Part shown: positions 48,753 through 62,100 of the stretch, piece after piece
Layout of the letters: each line of letters starts with the position of its first letter
Position numbering within the stretch: position 1 is the first letter of the stretch
NCBI GenBank assembly: GCA_015847255.1
Contig: JADLZK010001302.1
Span: 62,001-126,000 of the forward strand
Direction of reading: 5' to 3'
DNA from: Hyparrhenia diplandra
Taxonomy: Eukaryota; Streptophyta; Magnoliopsida; Poales; Poaceae
Length of the DNA stretch: 64,000 bases
Position numbers and translations under genes: made by a program
The notes under the pieces: model-generated
Seen by the model: the letters and a program-made list of their open reading frames with translations, nothing else
What the model was told of the DNA's origin: nothing
Databases searched by the model: none

Positions 48753-50702
48753 TCCATATTTACAGTCTCAGGCAGATCACGCCGGCGTTCATCATACGGC
48801 TGTCAGTGGCTGGCCGGCGCATCACCGAGCCGCCGTAGACTTTACAGGAGACAGTCGTTTAACCACTGGTTGATTGCGTATCTGACGCTACTGTTCGACG
48901 TCACGACACGCAGAGTGGAGTCCATGCGCATGAGACGAAACGGCGAGACCTAACCCTGGTGGCTACGTGCCGGGGCGCCGGCGTGCGCGACGCGACGTAC
49001 GCGAGCAGAGGAGAGCACAGGGCACTGATTAGCACGCGGGGGCGTGTTCGGCAGCAGCGACAAGACGCGACCAGGTTTGGCAACACTCGCGCCCTGACGA
49101 CGGCGTCACGTCTTGGTCGATTGATCGGCAGCGCTCGGCCGCTCGGGACGGGACGGGGCCTGGGCCAGGGCTCTCTCTGCTCGCTCTCCAGGCCCGGCCG
49201 ACAGTCGCGTTGCGCCGAAACCGGGAGCGCACTAGTGGATCGATCAATTGGCACTGGCACCGGGCATGGACAGGCGCATGGAACTGTGGAACGCAACGCC
49301 CGTTCTCCCCGAGTGCCAGTGCCAGCGACTGTGAGTCAGTCTGTGTCTGTCTCAACTGAACCTGAACGATGGCGATCATGGCTCACGTCCTCCCGCGCGC
49401 GCTGGCGGCGGGCGAGCCACGACCCACGAGAAGGGCTCACGGGCCACGGCGCCGCTGCCCGATGCCCCCGACCGAATCAATCAGGCGCGCCGGCCTCGCC
49501 CTGAAGCTGCTGTAGGTCGATGGCGACGTGCAAATCCCAACCGCGTCGAAGCGCCTAGTCTCACGCCGCGACCGCGCGTGGCCGGCTGCCTGGTTGGTGG
49601 CCTGGCGCGAGGCGGTTCGCCAACCATCACACACCAGACGGGACATGGTCACCAACCGCGGCAAGTCGCCAACCAACGCGCACATGGCTGCTCTCCTCTC
49701 CGAACGCCCGAGTGAGTCTCGTCTTTGCCGAAACTATGTAGACAGCAGACCACACAAGGCAAGGTTCCCAGAGCGTGCACGACGCCACGACGGGAAGTCT
49801 TGCAGTTCCAGGCCCTATCGTAGGAAGGAAGGAGTACATGCATTTCCGGTAATGGCTGCGGAATACCATACGCCTGGGTTGGAGACGAGGAGGTTGCCAC
49901 TTTGACACTTCCTCGTTGTTTGCTGGACTTTCCCGTTGTTTTTCTATTCCTTCGTTGAAGCAGAGTCAGACAAAGCGGAGAGTATGTTCTAAGTTGTCAA
50001 GAAATAAATTAAGTATTTCTTTGCCAATGATATCACATGCACTTGGGAGTCTGAATCATTTCGTCATGGAGAACTTTAGTTTATTCATTCATTCAAGAGT
50101 TGGCCAAGGCGCCGGCGCTTGATTGGAATAAAAAGTGGAGTCAAATGCCGGAAGGATTGTGGTCCGTGTTTGTCAGAAAAGAGTTCTTTTTGTCAGAGTC
50201 GAAAAGATGATACAGAACATACTCCCAAGTGCTAATCCAATACTGTATCTAGTGCTACGAAGCAAATCCACGCTTCTCAAAGACGTGACGAGCATTCACA
50301 CAACGCACCGACCTCCAAATACCTTATTTTACCACAATAAGTACCTCATTATACACGAAAGGATAAAAAATATATACATTAATAACAAGGAGATTAGAGA
50401 GACAACAGACGAGGAGGACGACAAGGTAATATGTACAGTACAGAATATACCAAGCTCACAAAATTAACATTAATTAACGAGACTAAGAGTGATTACACAT
50501 GAGAGAGACAGAGACTACAGAACAGAGTGCATGAAGCAGTGGTTAGCAGGCCAAGGACGGCAGAGCCAAATGCACGCACGTACGCAACGCACATGCTCAA
50601 TTCTATTGCCATTACTTCCGTCTGACAAGGTTAATCCTATCGACACCACAGCGCCGCCGGCCGGCGCCGAGCCGACCGTTGGCGGTGACGACGAAGCTCA
50701 GC
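48753..50702. other. intergenic, downstream of the OFP gene
   Basis: A GC-rich block (about 48900-49680) gives long open frames on both strands without recognisable domains. The part nearest 50702 should contain the 3' untranslated region of the minus-strand OFP gene. Confidence 0.4.
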
Positions 50703-51777
50703 TCAGGGAAACAGCGTCTCCCGCACGTCGGCGAACGCCGCGAGGATCGCCGGGTAGTGCCGCGGCGAGTTGAGCACGAGGTACGTCTCCAGCAGCCGCT
50801 CCGCGCTGTGGTCCCCCTCGCCGTCGCTGCCGTCGTCCCCCCGCCGCCACCAGTGGGCCACTCGGCGATCATCTCCTGCATGGACTTGCGGAAGTCCTCG
50901 TACGGGTCGGCCGACCGCTTCACCACCGCGAAGCCGCCGTCCGTCGCGGCCGACGCCGTGGAGCCACGCGGGAGCTCGAAGCTGTACCGGCAGCTCTGCG
51001 ACGCGCCGCGGCGACGCGCGGAGGCCGGCGGCAGCGCGCGGCACGGGCCCGAGACGGACGCGCGCGCCCTGGTGGTGGTGTTCTTGCGCGGGCAGTTGTA
51101 GAAGTCGGACGAGTCAGACGAGAAGCTTCGCGACGAGAAGAGGTTCCTCGAGTCGTCGTCGTACTCGTCGTCGGAGGACGAGCTGCTGACCAGCCGGCGC
51201 GACGAGTGCGTCGACAGCCGGCGCGAGGAGGAGTTGGTGTTGGTGTTGGTGTTGGTGTTGGTATTGACCCGCTCCTTCCACCTCGCCACCGGCGGCAGCG
51301 GCGGCAGGTGCGCCACGAACGGCGACGACGGCGGGCACTTGCGGCCCTCCCACTCACCGGTCTCGTGCGGCATCCCGGTGGCCGTGGACCACCGCCGTGG
51401 CTCCGCCTTCCTGGCGGCCTCCGCGGCGTCGAGCGCGAGCATGGACGGATCGGCCGCGTCGACGGAGCGGCGGCCGGCGCAGTCGATGGTGATGTGGACC
51501 AGCGGCGCGGGCCGCGGCGCGGAGAGGGACAGGCGGCGGTCGGCGATCCCATTATTCCCACTCCCAGTCCCACCACCCCCGGGCTGCTTCTTGCCGCTGC
51601 CGAGGTGGGAGTAGGACGGGAATGCCAATGGCGGCGGTGGCTTCGCCTCGCCCTCGTTGTCGCGGCGCTTCCTGCCTCCGCCCCCGCGCGCCGGGAGAAC
51701 ACCGAGAGGATCGCCGCCAGGCGCTGCTTCAGCTTCTTGCGCCCGGTGCCTGCGCCCGCGGCGCCGGAGTCCTCCAT
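50703..51777 (-). CDS. OFP: OVATE family protein (transcriptional repressor), single exon, two frame breaks
   Basis: OVATE family proteins are plant repressors that work with TALE homeodomain and TRM proteins to shape organs. The start at 51777 gives a basic N-terminus with RKKLKQRLAAILSVFSRR, an OFP hallmark. The middle (from about 51684 to 50843) runs in a second frame with the Ser/Asp-rich SFSSDSSDFYNCPRK. The OVATE domain starts with SADPYEDFRKSMQEMIAEW and finishes, in a third frame, with ERLLETYLVLNSPRHYPAIL and then FADVRETLFP at 50703. The two frame changes fall in mononucleotide runs (C5 at 51681-51685, C6 at 50837-50842 on plus), and one more base in each restores a single product of about 358 residues. 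The pieces are otherwise well conserved, so sequence error is the likely cause. Which OFP it is, is open. Confidence 0.9.
51232..51268 (-). repeat. hexanucleotide repeat coding for (Asn-Thr)n in the OFP
   Basis: ggtgtt-type hexamers on plus give an alternating Asn-Thr run (NTNTNTNTNTN) in the linker of the OFP. Length variation would add or remove two residues per unit without breaking the frame. Confidence 0.75.
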
Positions 51778-53768
51778 GGCCTCGCGAAGGTGCATGTGTG
51801 CTCTTGCTTGATTCCGCCGCGCGGTTGCCTTGCCTTGCCGTGCCTCTGAGGTCTCAGCGTCCACGGCGTGGGGTGTGGTGGTCTGTGGAGAGAAGGCGGG
51901 GGCGGGAGTGGGTGTTGGTGTATCGCCTTCGTGCCCGGCTAATGCGGCCTCGCGCGCGCGGCTTTAACCGCCCGAGCCGCGAGCTAGGAACAAAAAACTG
52001 CCAGGTCCGGCCGCCCAGGCCTCCAGACAGAGTCGTGGTAGAGGAGTCGTGGGCACTTTAACCTCGAAGTAGTGGGCGGTGGGCGCCACGCACGTAACGT
52101 ACTCCGTTACGGCCGTACGGTCACCACGTCGTACGGTTTTTCTCTACCGCCGGACGATGCCGTATTGGCTGTGTCCCAGATGCGTTTACTCGTCTTCCTG
52201 CTGGATTTAGCTAATGAACAAGGAATACGTACAAGATCGGTTCGTGCCAAGCTAATGTCGAGATGTGTTGTTTGTGTGCGGCTGCGTCGCATTGCATGAG
52301 GCCGGGCGTGGGCGGCCGCGCCGCGGCTCGTGAGCGCGCGCGCTGCGTGCACGTGGAACGCTGCGCGTTTTCGCCGGGGGTCAGCTGGTTGAAAGCTAAC
52401 CTTTCCGTGAAGGGAACAGCTACAGCTTTGTGATCACAGACGGATCAAAAACAGAACACACAGGTGCAGTGCAAAGTGCAAAGGCAGGCGTTGGGCCGCA
52501 ACACAGTGCTGTTCTGTTTGTTTGGGTAAAGTAAAGAGTAAAGACACGGGAGGAGATCGATCATTTGGCCGTGTATACTGTCCGCTTTCCGTGCGATCAA
52601 CTGCCCTTTTCTGCAAGGCTGCCTGCAACTGCCCTCCCCAGTTACTGTGCATGACTATACGCAGGAGTACATGGAGCCGGCGAGTACCGGGCATTGACTA
52701 CGGCAACTCCACTCACAACTCTGCAACTGTACACCACGTACGTACTGCCGCGGCACAACTGTCTACACTTGTATGCTACAAGTACGCCGTACCTTTACCG
52801 TACCAATACGCAAGTAACTGACGCGTTGAACGAATCCTTGCAGCCTTGCTTGCACAAACCAAGCATAAAACAACACCTTGTTAGCGTGCTGTTTCTCCGT
52901 GGCATCAGTACGCGCTGATTGCATTGTTTAGCGGCTCCAGCTGTGGTTAGGCGAGGCAGGTGAGCTGTTCGCTTGGATTATACAAGCCACATCTATCGCG
53001 TAGACGGCGCACGGCTTTTCAAGACGTGGCCGTAATACGGACAAACATGTTTTTTTTTAAGAGGAAGACATGGGTGTCAGAACTTTAAACTATATAGGTG
53101 TAGGACAGATGGACTACTGAAAACCTATGGTTTGGTTTCACCAGGATCAACAAAATTACAGCCATGTTTGCCTGTAAGTATTAGATATATGATCAGCATT
53201 CTGTCTCCAGGCAAACCTGTACCCGTCCACCGTCTCTTTCGTCAGGTATATTTTACATAAGACACTGTATGATAGAAGGGGATCCCAATAATGTGGCGCT
53301 ATCAATACATTCTGTACACCACAAGGCCGTTTCTTAACAGGTCAAGTTCATGCACCTCCTGCCATTTGTACACTGCAGGGTCCAAGGGAGCACATAGGCA
53401 ACAAACAAAAAAGTGAGATTCCCACTGATGATTAGCTAATACACCAGGGTTTTTTAATAATTTAACCCGACAGCATACACAAGCCTATAATAAGATGGGA
53501 ACAAGGGGAAAACGTTGGGACTGTACGTGTACAAAATAGAAAAAACCCAGGATCAGCTGATTCTAGCACCTTGTCTGCATTCCCAGAGTGTTGATTGGAT
53601 AATCATGCACAGAGGCGATATTGGACAGTAAACAGCTCAAAAGGCGGATTAGTTGGTGCCAAGGCCTGATTGCAGAGGTGTCAACCGCTGAATGTCGATG
53701 CATCAATGAACGACAGTCCTTTGTATGCTGTTTTAGTTGCTTCGGTCCAGTTTAGTCATTATTGCATC
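51778..53768. other. upstream region of OFP and 3' flank of EngB
   Basis: No gene recognised. The part next to 51777 is the presumed OFP promoter. The part left of 53769 should hold the EngB 3' untranslated region. Confidence 0.4.
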
Positions 53769-56700
53769 TCAATGCTTGAGCCAATAATTCCTAAGTTGAG
53801 ACATGTGCAGGAGTATCTCATCGCGGCCCTGGTTGGTCACGCTGCTGGTCATGATCCAAGGAGGCGCAGCCTCGAAGTATTCACGGATCAGGCTCTGGAA
53901 AGTTTCCACGTTTTCTTCGGGTCTCCTGCCGCCATTCTTCTTCTTCTTGCGCTTGTCACATTTTGTGAACACAAGGGTCATGGGAACCTGAACATAATGG
54001 TTATGAAACATTAGAACTGAACAGTGCCACATTTATTGCTCAACAACCTAAATTCTTCATACGGGTAAACAATAATGCGCTGTTTCACACGGATGTGATG
54101 GCAAGCACATTACTAGTTTTACTACATCTGACTGTGCACAAGTCCATCAATTAATGTATGTCTGAAAAGGAGTATGTTAGCTAGTGTGGTGTCCCCAGGA
54201 CCAAGGCTCATGCCAACATAGGTCGTCTAAAAAGGATTATTCTGCACAGCAAAACAGAAAGGGGAGTATGTGAAGTAATGGTTTGCGGTGAAGGCAGCAA
54301 GGACAGAAGAGCAAGGAGGTGGGGCTGTTAATTGGTCCCTTCCCAAAGAGGATTATTTTGCACTAGATTGCAGCAAAACAGAAATGAGAGTAATATGGTT
54401 CGTTGTGAAGGAACCAAGGACAGAAGAGCTTAAGGAGGTGGGGCTGTTAATTAATATTGACTAGGTAGGACATGCGGTCCAGGGTTTGAGAGTTCAGGTC
54501 TGGTTGCAAAGGGTGGGTGGCTGTGGGCACTGGCGTACTGCAGTATTTACACGAAGAATGGAACTGGATCTATGCCCAGGACAGGAAAAGGAAAAAAAGG
54601 CATGAAACTAACACCTTTTTCAGAACTTTTTAGTACAAGTGTACCAGTATATGTCGGACTGTTACCAGATCTTTTTTCTTTTTACTCTGTATAATCTTAC
54701 AAATTTTAAAAATGAGGTCGGGGTCCAGACTCCAGAATTAAGCTGCATTTTGCAGACTTCATTGGGTTTTGAAAAGGGTAGCACAAAACACAAACAGCAC
54801 GCAACATCATAAACCCAATGGCAACATGCAGAAACAGAAAGTCCATTGCAATTATGTCCTAAATTATTGAATAATTTCATGACAAAAAAAACCTTAGGAC
54901 TTGCCAAGTTAAGCTCTTTGTTGTGAGAAAATAAGTCAGAAACAAATTCTTGGTTTACTTTTGTCCCAGGCGGCAATATGCCTTCCAAGTTCTAACTCAA
55001 ACCTCTAGGAAAAGATTGATTGCTGCTGCCTAAAGTCTAATACAGTGCCATATTCGTTCTATCGGACAGGTATACACCTTTCATTGTGATGGGTAAATAA
55101 ATCAGTCAATCATAGTTAGCTTTGACTAACAAGAACAGATAGCATCCATACACATTGTGTGTGAAAGCTAAAATGATTGTAAATAAATTAGGTTCAGCTT
55201 ATTGCTAGAATCATGTGCGCACAAGATTTTTATCTCACACTGGGATACTTCAGCCTTTAGACTCCAGCAGCATTATTTTCTATTGCATAGATGAACTAGA
55301 TTATCTACTAACAATATCAAAGAGCACTCCTAACGCATAGAAGAATGATGGTTAATTACTTCATAAATGGGAGTTCCGTCGTTTCAGAAGTATGTTACCT
55401 TGTTTTGACCAAGCCAACTAGCATAGTCAAGATCAATCTTCTTGGCAGGTATACTTGCATCTATAAGGAGAAAAACAGATACCAAATTCTCCCTACTGAG
55501 AAAGTAATTTCTGGTAAATTCATCCCAATTGGTACGAGCTTCCTGTGGTGCAGAAGCATATCTGTTCAATAAAAGCTCTTGTTAATGCAAGAAAATGAAA
55601 AATGGATGATATTTCGACTACATATATCCTCCAACTAATAGTATGTTGACTAAATATATCCTCCAACTAACAGTATGTTGACTAAATATATCCTCCAACT
55701 AATGGGATGCAAATTTATTTTTTATATTTGTGAATTCATGTCTCATTGTTATACATATGACAGACAACAGGCAGTCTGATTAATTTGCCCAAAGAACAAA
55801 ATATCCAAGATCATGTAGCAACGCAGATTTTTGCAGATATAGATCGAAGTAGAATACATAAAAATATTAGGCATATTCTCAGTCTATATTGAGTCTGTAA
55901 AACAAACTTTTGAATCTTCACAAACACAATTTGATGATATGGCATTTTCACATTTAGATTGAACCATCAAACCGTATCTCATGCATATACTACCGACTTA
56001 AAGATGCTTCATAAGCTTATCAAATGAAAAACACCTTTTTTTACATTCTTACTAGTTTCTTGGACAGTCCATGCATTGGCCTTTATTGGCAGATCCATTC
56101 AAGTATTATTTGCAGTAGCAAGGCTATGCCCTGCCCCCTCTATTTATCCAAAGATGGAAGGGCAGAGCTCTTTTTTTGGTGAAATAAATAAAGAACAAAG
56201 TAAAAAAAAAAAAAAAAGATAAGTCAAAAGGGGTTTGATAGGATTGTTTAAGCAATTCCCATAATTGTTAACCCCTTGCCAATTGATTGACTTGTTTTAG
56301 TGGATTAAATATGTAACATCATATGACAACTCTTCTATGTGAAAAATATATTCAACCATAATAAGATAATACAAATACATCCATCTACATGATTATTTTT
56401 TTTTGGAAAACTACTAGTAAAACTAAAAGTCTGCTGGTCAGTATTTACCCATAACCAGGCAAGTCAACAAGATACCAGCTGTCATTTACTTTGAAATGAT
56501 TGATACATTGGGTCTTCCTGCAACAATGAAAATAACCAACAAAATTAATGAAATGAAACAAACTTCTCTGTACAGATGCAGTATATCTCCAAAGGGTAAA
56601 ACTAAAGGTGCACAAATGATCAAGTCGGGTGAACTGAAGGAGACTAGGTTGTGAATTTGCAGAGATATTTTCTAGAGACAAAATTGATGCCAGAGCACAA

Positions 56701-58349
56701 TTTAATGGATTTTAGAGATGCCAAACAAGACAGTTTTATATCCCACGTGGGACAATAGCTCTTAGAAGTAAGAATCTGGGGGAAAGTAGTCTCAAATTCT
56801 AGTTCCATGTGATGATAGCTCTTAAATAAAAACTAAACGTGTGAACAGAGTAAAGGAAAGCATATTTTTAGAGTTCAAGGGCAGATCTCCCCGGCCTTTC
56901 AATTAATATGAAAAGACCAGATCCAAAAGATAAGCATTACAACAAGAAATGGCATTTAGATTTTAGTAAAGCCAGGACAACACATATGATCATGGTGAAC
57001 CAAAGGGAGTTCAGCTTAAAAATAACTCCAAGAGCCTCTCTAAAATTCAATCTCTATATCTCTATTTGGAGAGTCATCCCATAAATATTCTGTATGTATA
57101 TCTCGTGTCTCCAACGGACTCTATCACTTATCAGTTCCGTTCTCTATACTCCAAGGGCTTATCGTATTTCTCATTATGTGAAAAACTCATGATAGAACAA
57201 CCATATATTGAATTTAGAGAGCGATGTAGCCTATCAATTTATGGAGAGCGAAACGGACGGTTTTGAAGAATGAAAATAAAATAAAAAGTGGTTTAGAATG
57301 TCTATTGGAGCCTGATTTTTTTTTTCTATTTTTTTGCGAGTTTCTAAATTTTCTAGTGAAGTTCCGTACAGAGTTTCTCTTGCAGATGCTCTAAAGGGTG
57401 TTTGGATTGTGGAATCGATCACTCCATCGTTTTCTTTCTCACTTCTTTTTTTTTTGGTTTGTCAAATGGAATGAGTTGATCCATCACTAGCTCATTCCTC
57501 ATATGCTAATAACAGTATAAGTATGAGGAATAGAGTCATTTCACCAAATTTGAGGGATGGAGTCATGATGCACCACCTCATCTAGGATGGGCTGATTCCT
57601 CAAATCAACCACCTCAATTCCAACTGCAGGAGCAAAGGCTATCTCAATTCCACAAAACAGCGATTCCTTAAAACAAAACTACGTGAATGCACAGATTCTC
57701 CCGACCTTTCACGGTTTCATCAACTCTGACAGTAACGAAATCGATGCACTATCAGCTTCAGATTCACTTCCTCAACAAGTACGACCTTTAAGCACTAAAT
57801 CCTAAACTCGGTAACGATGTAGGGAGAACCGAACAAGGACCCAGGCAAAGCAAAACCTACCAGGCTTCTTGGAGGTGAGTGCAAGGCGCTTGCGGCGGAC
57901 AATCGAGTTGAGCAGCGACGATTTGCCGACGTTGGACCGGCCAACGAGTGCGAACTCCGGTAGACCGTCCCGAGGGCAGTCATCGGGATGCACGCTGCTC
58001 TTCACAAAATCTGCGTTCACCACCTGTGCATCGCCGCGCGCGTACGGGCCCAGCACGATGTTGGAGCCCTTAAGGACCCGTGCGCTCACGGCGTTCTGGT
58101 CCCCGCATCCACGGTTGCCCCGGGCGGCACAAATAGGCGGTCGAGCGGGAGCTGGACCTGCGCCTTCCCCTGGGGCGCCCCCTCGTCGTCGGACTGGTCG
58201 ACGGTCTGCGGTGCCGCGAGGGGGGGCAGCGCGGAGAAGCGCCGCGAAAGGGAGAGGCGGAGAGGCAAGCGGGAGGGGCGGAGGGTGGTGGAGGTGTGGG
58301 TGGAAGAAACAAGCAGTAGGCGAGGGAGGAGGCGGTGGTGGAGGAGCAT
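53769..58349 (-). CDS. engB: EngB/YihA-type GTP-binding protein, organelle-targeted, 4 exons
   Basis: EngB GTPases assist assembly of the large ribosomal subunit. The closest plant protein I know is Arabidopsis EMB2001. Exons (minus): 58349-57861, 56517-56449, 55561-55399 and 53987-53769, about 313 residues. The N-terminus (about 75 residues) is rich in Leu, Ser, Arg and Pro with few acids, like a plastid or mitochondrial transit peptide. G motifs: GRSNVGKSS (G1, about 137-145), DSWYLVDLPGYG (G3), FTKCDKRKKKKNGG (G4), SSVTNQGRDEILLHM (G5). It ends LRNYWLKH. Two frame problems: in exon 1 a C4 run (58101-58104) needs one more base to join DAG to NAVSARVLKGSN, and the exon 1/2 junction (SKKPG to KTQCINHF) is one base short with the only plausible GT/AG sites. 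Exons 2-4 join cleanly. Confidence 0.93.
54235..54455. repeat. diverged about 105-bp duplication in EngB intron 3
   Basis: Two copies share gcagcaaaacagaaa, aaggacagaagagc and aaggaggtggggctgttaat. The second copy has small insertions. Confidence 0.65.
55616..55707. repeat. 32-bp tandem repeat, three units, upstream of EngB exon 3
   Basis: atatatcctccaactaat recurs three times with a period of about 32 in intron 2. The last unit is partial. Confidence 0.75.
57022..57394. repeat. probable MITE in EngB intron 1
   Basis: The left end ctccaagagcctctctaaa and the right end (complement of agtttctcttgcagatgctc) are inverted relatives of the gagcatctccaagag family seen in grasses. The target duplication is not clear. 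Confidence 0.5.
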
Positions 58350-59158
58350 GGCGGGCCGCCGCCGGCGGTCGGGGTTTTTGTGTTTCTGGAGGCGGGGAGA
58401 AGAAGTGTGCGGCGGGGTTTGGAGAGCGGAGTGAAGGACCTACGAAGTGGATTGGGTGGGACCAGAACGGAAGATTGAAGGACGTGAGCCGTCCGATTGA
58501 AAACACTGTAGACAATTGGATCTGAGTATCTGACTCGATTTTTGCTTTCCACTTCACATTAGATGCCAACTCCGATTTTCGTTTTTATTGAAAAAACATA
58601 ATAATATATTCTAAAATACATTTCATAGAGTGATATGTGTGCTGAAAGTTCAAGTTGTACAAAGTCCAAGTATGTGATACGTGAAGGTACAAGTTTGCCA
58701 CATCATAATTCATACAGAAAAAAAAAAATCTAATGTTTAAAAACCTAAGTACCTTTACTTGTCATAATGGTCGCAAGTCACAGTGACTTCAAAGTTAAAA
58801 GGCTCATAGGAATTTCAGTTGTCCAGGTATCCCCATCGAGAAATTCCCCATTGAACAGGGTCGGTTAGGCTATTTGAAATCGTCAAGCAAACCACAGGTA
58901 CACCAGCTTACTGAACTACCACCGGCGCAATGTAGTGTGTCCTCTCAGTTTATAGAAAACATATATCATATGTCAATAACCATAGTTATAGTTATTCATA
59001 CAAAGACGTTACATTGCTTCCTCAAAGGAACCAACACCTGGAACATAGCAACTTAAAGTGCTTACAAAGAACTGAGCAGCATTATGTTTGTCAGGTTGAC
59101 ATTATCACATCTGGCAATATTGCTTATTTCTTGAAACAAAAGAGCATGAACCTGCAGG
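58350..59158. other. EngB promoter and gap to the complex I gene
   Basis: Presumed EngB 5' leader and promoter, then the 3' flank of the minus-strand complex I gene. The open frame that extends upstream of 58349 on the minus strand is not needed by the protein family and looks incidental. Confidence 0.4.
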
Positions 59159-62100
59159 TTACAAGAACTTCCTCGGTGGTCTTCCTGCATCCTCATCTTG
59201 CATGTGCTGCAACACAGAAACTTTCAAAAGTAAAAATCAAATATAGCTTAGCCTAATTTCAGCTGGTTATCTTTAACGAATGTTATATCAATTAAAACAT
59301 TCAAAACATTTGCCACTGACAAATCAGTGCTGTAATGATGCATGTAAAAATGTAAATCTAGCAGGACAATCTATGTGCGCTGTAGTGTTATGGGGTGAAA
59401 ATTTCCACCCCAATTCACTTGAATACATGTGTGGATTGGAGCAAATATGAGTGCATAAGCAAGACAGAGAGATAACAGAGAGGTAGCATGTTCATAAGCA
59501 AAATACCCAAAGTGAATATGAGAACATGCAATTGTCGCTTATTGGCAACTGTGTTGTAGATTGTTTTTGGCTTCAAATTAACAATGCTCGTGCTGTTTTG
59601 TTTTGTAGCAGCATGTAGCAAGTCATATTGGTGTGCAATTTAACATAAGTAAACCAAGACAAAAAACACACACTCACAATAAGGCAATAAAAGTCAGGGA
59701 TAAGGAATACAGAGTTGTGTGTTTGTGAAAAGCTGGATGAAAACTAAGAGTGACATCCCCTTAATCCATCGCAATCAACATGTGACAATTGAACAACTTT
59801 TGTTGATTGAACATTACCACACAAAGGTTATACTATGAATTCACAGGCTAAGGGATTTGGGACACATTTGGTGTAAGATTTGGGCCACATGATCAAAGTG
59901 TTACAATGTTACCACTCCACTGCAATGCTCTCTTTTTTGGGTGTGTGTGTGTGGGGGGTGGGGTGGGGTGGGGGAGTCCAGGGTAATGCTATATACATAT
60001 GGATATGGTTGTTTCTTGAATCTTGATGCCATGGAATGCATGAGATGCCTTTTAGGGGTTTGGGGTTGGGGGTAATTCCAAATCTTGGCTGATATCACTC
60101 ATATCATGAACCATTACATATTTAAACTAAGAAATTAGAACTGCCACAACAATGATAGAGCATATTCTAGAGAAAAATAATCTGAGGGTCAAAGTGGCCA
60201 AGGAAATCAACCTTATGCGGTTACTAGCTGAGCAATCAAACAATATCAATCACAACTGTCAGAAAATACTTTTTGGGGAATAATAGATGCATTAATGAAT
60301 GGTAGTTCAAGCCTTCAATGACATATCTAGACATGATTTTGACGCCCTCAAGTACACAGTTCTCTACTATCTCACATACAGATACACATCAGCTAACACT
60401 CCCCCACATGGGTTTCCCCTATCCATATGTTGGATCTTCAGGTGGCAGCTGAACAGGGAAATGCGCCAAGCCACCAACCAGTGGCGGTAACACCAAGCAG
60501 TAGCATTCTACACCCTCCAATCAGTAGCAGTCCAACAATCAACGCCCGTCAGGATCGACTTGGGCGGCTATAATTTCAATAACAATTCAACCTCCACTCC
60601 CAGCGGCGATAATGGGTCTATGTTTCCAATTACTTCTACCTGATTGTTCTTTTGCTACTGTGCATGGTCCCCTTTTCATTCAAAATGTTTTGGTTACTCC
60701 AAACATAATTAGAATCCTATTTCTATTTATCAGTTCAGGGCCTCAGGCCACACAATAATTGTTCTATTGAGTTTACCTTTACCCCTTTGGTCTTTCTGTG
60801 AAGGATCTTCGCAAACAGAGGATGATTGACCGGTGCAACAGAACCTGTGAGCTGTGCCCCTTCAGTTGTGCCTAGGCTGTTGCTCCTACTTCACCCATGA
60901 CCATACTTTGGTATTGTCAACTTGGTTCGCTCACCATTGCAAAGATTATAGTTATAGTGTCATGACATGTAATACAAGTACTAGTAGCAATGCACCTCTT
61001 AGTCATGCTTGCTAGCTTAATCCACGTGCAGCTCCCTTTTAGTTCATCGCAATGTTTTTCTAGGCGCTCTCTAGGCGGTGACACTTCGCCTAGAGCCTAG
61101 GCGTTTCCTAGGTGTTCTCTAGGAGGTGGCTAATACATGCTTTTATACTTAAAACAGGCCGAAAAATAGAAGATAATTGGTCAAATTTGGGGAGAAATAG
61201 GAGAAGGCGGCCCACACACACACAACCGAACTCCTCTGCTCACACCTGCCACCTGCTTCCCCACGTTCCCCCGCCCCCCACCCATCGATGTTACCTTCTC
61301 CCCCACCGCCGCCACCACCAGACGCCCGCATCTTCCCCAACCTCGGCTCCCCGCTACCTCCACGTTAGCTCCTCCCCCATCGTGACCCGACCTCAGTGCC
61401 AACCCCCGCACATCCCTGCCTTGGCAGATCTGGCCGCCTTTCACCGGCAACAGCTGGGCAGCCGCCTAGGTACCCGCCTACCACCTGGGCGAGGCGGTAC
61501 ACGTTGCCTAGCACATAAGCGCGGCGGAATAGCGCCTTGTCTTTCATTGGTTCATGCATTCTCAAGCTCTCAATAGTTTTGAGCAACAGTCAGTGAAGAG
61601 AGGATCGACAAGGAGGGTCAGGTTGGTTGCAACAGAAACGCATTCGAACCAGCATTAGAGCAGCATGGCATATTGCTAACAGGAATAGAAGATGGAAAAG
61701 AAACCATTGACACTGAACAGGCTATGAGGAAAACTGATCCCATGATGGTGATTGCGCTGAAGCGACATTGGCTAGGGTAAGTGGAAGCACAAAGGTTGAA
61801 GAATCAAACCATCTCGTGGTACCACGAAATAAGATAGTTTTGGGGGATAATAGATGCACACAGTAGACAGTAGTCACCAGCTTTTCTTACAGACCAAAGG
61901 GAAGTAATTATTCTCTACTTGGATTATGGTTAAGACTGTGATACATATAAAAAGGAAATGAAATATTTGCTGTCCTTGAGAAGGTTCAGGGTTGGGTAAA
62001 CATGGGCGAAGTATCATATAGTATTATCATCAACAAGATTTAACAATTCACAATTCCATTCGAGAAAAATGACACGCATATGGTAATATAAGAACCAGAG

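Noticed and set aside
48959..49504. Long plus ORF in a GC-rich intergenic block
   Set aside because: Arg/Ser/Gly-rich low-information product, with the opposite strand also open. No gene evidence.
51206..51811. Plus-strand ORF across the OFP gene
   Set aside because: Shadow of the minus-strand OFP coding sequence, which carries the family motifs.
57869..58525. Plus-strand ORF across EngB exon 1
   Set aside because: Shadow of the minus-strand GTPase exon. Gly/Arg-rich reading without a domain.
58350..58569. Longer EngB start at 58569 on the minus strand
   Set aside because: This frame reads through the leader in a Pro-rich run. The 58349 start in the neighbouring frame gives a transit-peptide-like N-terminus and joins the family sequence after the C4 run.
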